Positions 58,115-64,000 of a DNA stretch of 64,000 nt are shown here, piece by piece. The stretch spans positions 21,803,597 to 21,867,596 of the forward strand of contig CM055901.1 of NCBI GenBank assembly GCA_029582155.1, written 5' to 3'. The notes beneath the pieces are model-generated. The model was given only the letters and a program-made list of their open reading frames with translations. It was not told the DNA's origin and did not search any database. This DNA is from Panopea generosa (Eukaryota > Mollusca > Bivalvia > Adapedonta > Hiatellidae). The position numbers and the translations under genes were made by a program. Each line of letters opens with the position of its first letter. The first letter of the stretch is position 1.

Positions 58115-61100
58115 TGACATGGGAGTCTGTAGTTGCAGTCGTGTACCAAACCAATATTGAGTTGCCCTTGTCTCTATAGAGACATGGGAGTCTGTAGTTG
58201 CACAATTGTACCAAACCAATATTCAGTTACCTTTGTCTCTATAGACATGGTAGTCTGTAGTTGCAGTATTGTACCAAACCAATATTGAGTTGCCCTTGTC
58301 TCTAAAGACATGGTAGTCTGTAGTTGCAGTAGTGTACCAAACCAGTATTGAGTTGCCCCTGTCTCTATAGCCATGGTAGTCTGTAGTTGCACAATTGCAC
58401 CAAACCAATATTCAGTTAACTTTGTCTCTATAGACATGGTAGTCTATAGTTGCACAATTGTACCAAACCAATATTTAGTTGCCCTTGTCTCTAAAGACAT
58501 GGTAGTCTATAGTTGCACAATTGTACCAAACCAATATTAAGTTTCCCTTGTCTCTATAGCCATGGTATTCTGTAGTTGCACAATTGTACCAAACCAATAT
58601 TCAGTTACCTTTGTCTCTATAGACATGGTAGTCTGTAGTTGCACAGTTGTACCAAACCAATATTCAGTTACCTTTGTCTCTATAGACATGGTAGTCTGTA
58701 GTTGCACAGTTGTACCAAACCAATATTCAGTTACCTTTGTCTCTATAGACATGGTAGTCTGTAGTTGCAGTAGTGTGCCAAACCAATATTCAGTTACCCT
58801 TGTCTCTATAGACATGGGAGTTTGTAGTTGCACAATTGTACCAAACCAATATTGAGTTGCCCTTGTCTAAATAGACATGGTAGTCTGTAGTTGCACAATT
58901 GTACCAAACCAATATTCAGTTACCCTTGTCTCTATAGACATGGTAGTCTGTAGTTGCACAATTGTACCAAACCAATATTCAGTTGCCCTTGTCTCTATAG
59001 ACATGGTAGTCTGTAGTTGCAGTCGTGTACCAAACCAATATTGAGTTGCCCTTGTCTCTATAGCCATGGTAGTCTGTAGTTGCACAATTGCACCAAACCA
59101 ATATTCAGTTACCTTTGTCTCTATAGACATGGTAGTCTGTAGTTGCAGTATTGTACCAAACCAATATTCAGTTACCCTTGTCTCTATAGACATGGGAGTC
59201 TGTAGTTGCAGTCGTGTACCAAACCAATATTGAGTTGCCGGTGTCTCTATAGACATGGGGAGTCTGTAGTTGCACAATTGTACCAAACCAATATTGAGTT
59301 GCCCTTGTCTTTATAGACATGGTAGTCTGTAGTTGCAGTATTGTACCAAACCAATATTCAGTTGCCCTTGTCTCTATAGGAACATAGGAGTCTGTAGTTG
59401 CAGTATTGTACCAAACCAATATTCAGTTGCCCTTGTCTCTATAGACATGGGAGTCTGTAGTTGCAGGATTGTGCCTAACCAATATTCAGTTGCCTTGTCT
59501 CTATAGACATGTTAGTCTGTAGTTGCAGTCGTGTACCAAACCAATATTCAGTTGCCACTGTCTCTATAGAGACATGGTAGTCTGTAGTTGTACAGTTGTA
59601 CCAAACCAATATTGAGTTGCCCTTGTCTCTATACACTTGGTAACCTGTAGTTGCAGTAGTGTACCAAACCAATATTGAGTTGCCCCAGTCTCTATAGAGA
59701 CATGGTAGTCTGTAGTTGCTGAATTGTACCAAATCAATATTCAGTTGCCCTTGTCTCTTTAGAGATTGGAGTCTGTAGTTGCAGGCATGTACTTAACCAA
59801 TAATGAGTTGCCATTATCTCTATAGACATGGTAGTCTGTAGTTGCACGATTTAACCAAACCAATATTGAGTTGCCGTTGTCTCTATAGAGACATGGGAGT
59901 CTGTAGTTGCAGTATTGTACAAAACCAATATTCAGTTGCCCCTGTCTCTATAGCCATGGGAGTCATTAGTTGCACAATTGTACCAAACCAATATTCAGTT
60001 GCCCTTGTCTCTATAGACAAGGGAGTCTGTAGTTGCAGTCATGTACCAAACCAGTATTCAGTTGCCCTTGTCTCTATAGAGAGATGGTAGTCTGTAGTTG
60101 CAGTATTGCACCAAACCAATATTGTGTTGCCCTTGTCTTTATAGAGACATGGTAGTCTGTAGTTGCATGATTGTACCAAACCATTATTGAGTTGCCCTTG
60201 TCTCTATTGAGACATGGGAGTCTGTAGTTGCAGTATTGTACCAAACCAATATTCAGTTTCCCTTGTCTCTATAGAGACATGGCAGTCTGTAGTTGCATGA
60301 TTGTACCAAGACAATATTCAGTTGCCCTTGTCTTTATAGAGACATTGTAGTCTGTAGTTGCACGATTGTACCAAAACAATATTAAGTTGCCCTTGTCTCT
60401 ATAGAGAGATGGTAATCTGTAGTTGCAGTATTGTACCAAACCAATATTGAGTTGCCCTTGTCTCTATAGAGACATGGTATTCTGTAGTTACACGATTGTA
60501 CCAAACCAATATTGAGTTGCCCTTGTCTCTATAGAGACATGGGAGTCTGTAGTTGCAGTATTGTACCAAACCAATATTCAGTTGCCCTTGTCTCTATAGA
60601 GACATGGTATTCTGTAGTTGAACAATTGTACCAAACCAATATTCAGTTACCCATGTCTCTATAGACATGGGAGTCTGTAGTTGCAGTCGTGTACCAAACC
60701 AATATTCAGTTGCCCTTGCCTCTATAGAGACATGGTATTCTGTAGTTGCAGTATTTTACCAAACCAATATTCAGTTGCCCTTGTCTCTATAGACATGGTA
60801 GTCTGTAGTTGCAGTCGTGTACCAAACCAATATTGAGTTGCCCTTGTCTCTATAGCCATGGTATTCTGTAGTTGCACAATTGTACCAAACCAATATTCAG
60901 TTACCCTTGTCTTTATAGACATGGGAGTCTGTAGTTGCAGTCGTGTACCAAACCAATATTGAGTTGCTTGTGTCTCTATAGATATTGGGAGTCTGTAGTT
61001 GCACAGTTGTACCAAACCAATATTCAGTTGCCCTTGTCTTTATAGACATGGTAGTCTGTAGTTGCAGTATTGTACCAAACCAATATTCAGTTGCCCTTGT

Positions 61101-64000
61101 CTCTATAGGGACATGGGAGTCTGTAGTTGCAGTATTGTACCAAACCAATATTCAGTTGCCCTTGTCTCTATAGACATGGGAGTCTGTAGTTGCAGGATTG
61201 TGCCTAACCAATATTCAGTTGCCTTGTCTCTATAGACATGGTAGTCTGTAGTTGCAGTCGTGTACCAAACCAATATTGAGTTGCATGTGTCTCTATAGAC
61301 ATGGGGAGTCTGTAGTTGCACAATTGTACCAAACCAATATTGAGTTGCCCTTGTCTCTATAGACATGGTAGTCTGTAGTTGCTGAATTGTACCAAATCAA
61401 TATTCAGTTGCCCTTTTTTCTTTAGAGATTGGAGTCTAGAGTTGCAGTCATGTACTAAATCAATAATGAGTTGCTATTGTCTCTATAGACATGGTAGTCT
61501 GTAGTTGCACGATTTAACCAAACCAATATTGAGTTGCCCTTTTCTCTATAGAGACATGGGAGTCTGTAGTTGCAGTATTGTACAAAACCAGTATTCAGTT
61601 GCCCCTGTCTCTATAGCCATGGGAGACTTTAGTTGCACAATTGTACCAAACCAATATTCAGTTGCCCTTGTCTCTATAGACATGGGAGTCTGTAGTTGCA
61701 GTATTGTACCAAACCAATATTGAGTTGCCCTTGTCTCTATAAAGACATGGTAGTCTGTAGATGCACAATTGTACCAAATCAATATTCAGTTGCCCTTGTC
61801 TCTATAGACACATGGGAGTCTGTAGTTGCAGTATTGGACCAAAGCAATATTTATTTGCCCTTGTCTCTATAGCGATGGGAGTTTGTAGTTGCAGTATTGT
61901 ACCAAACCAATATTGAGTTGCCCTTGTCTCTATAAAGACATGGTAGTCTGTAGATGCACAATTGTACCAAATCAATATTCAGTTGCCCTTGTCTCTATAG
62001 ACACATGGGAGTCTGTAGTTGCAGTATTGTACCAAACCAATATCGAGTTGCCCTTGTCCCTATAGAGACATGGGAGTCTGTGGTTGCAGTATTGTACCAA
62101 ACCATTTATTAGTTGCCCTTGTCTCTATAGAAACATGGGAATCTGTAGTTTCAGGATTGTGCCAAACCAACATTCAGTTGCTTTTGTCTCTATAGAGATG
62201 GGAGTCTGTAGTTGCAGTAGTGTGCCAAACCAATATTCAGTTGCCCTTGTCTCTATATATATGGGAGTCTGTAGTAGCAGTAGTGTACCAAACCAATATT
62301 TAGTTGCCCTTGTCTCTATAGAGACATGGGAGTCTGTAGTTGCACGATTGTACCAAACCAATATTCAGTTGCTCTTGTCTCTATAGAGATGGGAGTCTGT
62401 AGTTGCAGTAGTGTGCCAAACTAATATTGATTTGCCCTTGTCTCTATAGAGACATGGTAGTCCGTAGTTGCACAATTGTACCAAACCAATATTCAGTTGC
62501 TCTTGTCTCGATAGAGATGGGAGTCTGTAGTTGCAGTATTGTCCCAAACTAATATTGAGTTGCCCGTGTCTCTTTAGAGACATGGTAGTCTGTTGCTGCA
62601 TGATTGTACCAAACCAATATTTAGTTGCCCTTGTCTCTAAAGAGATGGGAGTCTGTAGTTGCAGTAGTGTGCCAAACCAATTTTCAGTTGCCCCTGTCTC
62701 TATAGACATGGGAGTCTGTAGTCGCAGGACTGTGCCAAACCAATATTCAGTTGCCCTTGTCTCTATAGAGACATGGGAGTCTGTAGTATCAGTAGTTTAC
62801 CAAACCAATATTCAGTTGCCCTTGTCTCTATAGAGACATGGGAGTCTGTAGTTGCACGATTGTACCAAACCAACATTCAGTTGCCCTTGTCTCTATAGAG
62901 ATGGGAGTCTGTAGTTGCAGTAGTGTGCCAAACCAATATTGCGTTACCCTTGTCTCTATAAAGACATGGTAGTCTGTAGTTGCAGGATTGTACCAAACCA
63001 ATATTCAGTTGCCCTTGTCTTTATAAACATGGGAGTCTGTAGTTGCAGTAGTGTAACAAACTAATATTCAGTTGCCCTTGTCTCTATAAAGACATAGTAG
63101 TCTGTAGTTGCAGGATTGTACCAAACCAATATTCAGTTGCCCTTGTCTCTATAGACATGGGAGTCTGTAGTTGCAGTATTGTAACAAACTAATATTGAGT
63201 TGCCCGTGTCTCTTTAGAGACATGGTAGTCTGTAGTTGCACGATTGTACCAAACCAATATTCAGTTGCCCTTGTCTCTATAGAGATGGGAGTCTGTAGCT
63301 GCAGTAGTGTGCCAAACCAATATTCAGTTGCCGCTGTCTCTATAGAGATTTGGAGTCTGTAGTTGCAAGATTGTGCCAAACCAATTTTCAGTTGCCCTTG
63401 TCTCTATAGAGATGGGAATCTGTAGTTGCAGTAGTGTGCCAAACCAATATTCAGTTGCCCCTGTCTCTATAGAGATGGGAGTCTGTAGTTGCAGGATTGT
63501 GCAAAACCAATATTCAGTTGCCCTTGTCTCTATAGAGATGGGAATCTGTAGTTGTAGTAGTGTGCCAAACCAATATTCAGTTGCCCCTGTCTCTGTAGAG
63601 ATGGTAGTCTGTAGTTGCAGTAGTGTGCCAAACCAATATTCAGTTGCTCTTGTCTCTATAGACATGGGAGTCTGTAGTTGCAGTAGTGTGCCAAACCAAT
63701 ATTCAGTTGCCCTTGTCCCTATAGAGACATGGGAGTCTGTAGTTGCAGTATTGTACCAAACCAATATTGAGTTGCCCTTGTCTCTATAGACATGGTAGTC
63801 TGTAGTTGCAGTCATGTACCAAACCAATATTCAGTTGCCCCTGTCTCTATAGAAATAGGAGTCTGTAGTTGCACAGTTGTACCAAACCAATATTCAGTTG
63901 CGCTTGTCTCTATAGACATGGTAGTCTGTAGTTGCACAATTGTACCAAACTAATATTGAGTTGCCCTTGTCTCTATAGAGATGGGAATCTGTAGTTACAG
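58115..64000. repeat. ~62-bp satellite, about 95 copies, continues past the window
   Basis: Unit: GACATGGTAGTCTGTAGTTG, CACAATTGTACCAAACCAAT, ATTCAGTTGCCCTTGTCTCTATA. Units are 61-65 bp long because GA before GACATGG is present or absent; TCTCTATAGAGA is a palindrome in the longer type. Marker units show a higher-order duplication: 59842 matches 61505 (shift 1663) and 59460 matches 61190 (shift about 1729). Both strands are stop-poor, giving frames that are not genes. Confidence 0.95.

Noticed and set aside
58115-64000. Frames encoding a 21-residue repeat (for example SIETRATEYWFGT) in the 62-bp array
   Set aside because: Unit length varies (61-65 bp), so the frame breaks every few units, and the opposite strand is equally open.

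Overview
This window reads as nuclear DNA of an invertebrate animal, most likely a bivalve mollusc. It is AT-rich and intron-bearing, and dominated by tRNA-derived SINEs, hairpin-capped elements with ~160-bp internal repeats of the kind common in mollusc genomes, short TIR elements, a decayed LINE, and an unusual density of minisatellite and satellite arrays. There is no operon organisation and no bacterial, phage or viral content. Two runs of exactly 500 N mark assembly gaps. The species cannot be named from the sequence.

Coding content is sparse. The one clear gene is a minus-strand heparan sulfate 3-O-sulfotransferase (39699-40782). It is recognisable from its N-terminal membrane anchor to its C-terminus but interrupted by two apparent one-base deletions, so it is either a young pseudogene or a gene with assembly errors. 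Two well-bounded plus-strand exons (21245-21331 and 21765-21845) join in frame and show that an unidentified gene crosses the middle of the window. Its introns probably hold some of the satellite arrays. A few weaker exon candidates are recorded in Part 2.

Layout: 1-10.5 kb is AT-rich non-coding DNA with several SINEs, a 55-bp array and degenerate ~160-bp repeats. 10.5-13.7 kb is a large hairpin-capped element with a 156-bp core repeat. 15.9-18.5 kb holds 14-, 79- and 28-bp arrays; 20.1-20.9 kb a 51-bp array; 22.2-26.0 kb a 19-bp array of about 150 copies, a G26 run and a 44-bp array; 26.8-27.5 kb a 32-bp array. After the first gap come 24-bp and 40-bp arrays, a possible piggyBac-type MITE, a 445-bp TIR element, a SINE and dispersed repeats (28.7-38.4 kb). 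Then follow the sulfotransferase gene, a 62-bp satellite that appears to derive from a SINE tail (41.4-42.9 kb), a LINE 3' end (43.3-44.25 kb), and 30-bp and 35/36-bp arrays. The second gap is followed by a SINE, a ~50-bp array of nearly 7 kb and a ~62-bp array that runs off the window end.

Tandem arrays fill roughly 45% of the window, and almost all long open reading frames here are by-products of them. I did not find a convincing new biological system. The observations most worth pursuing are the SINE-to-satellite transition, the paired frameshifts in the sulfotransferase, the unidentified spliced gene, and the MITE whose centre is a palindrome in one copy and an extended hairpin in the other.
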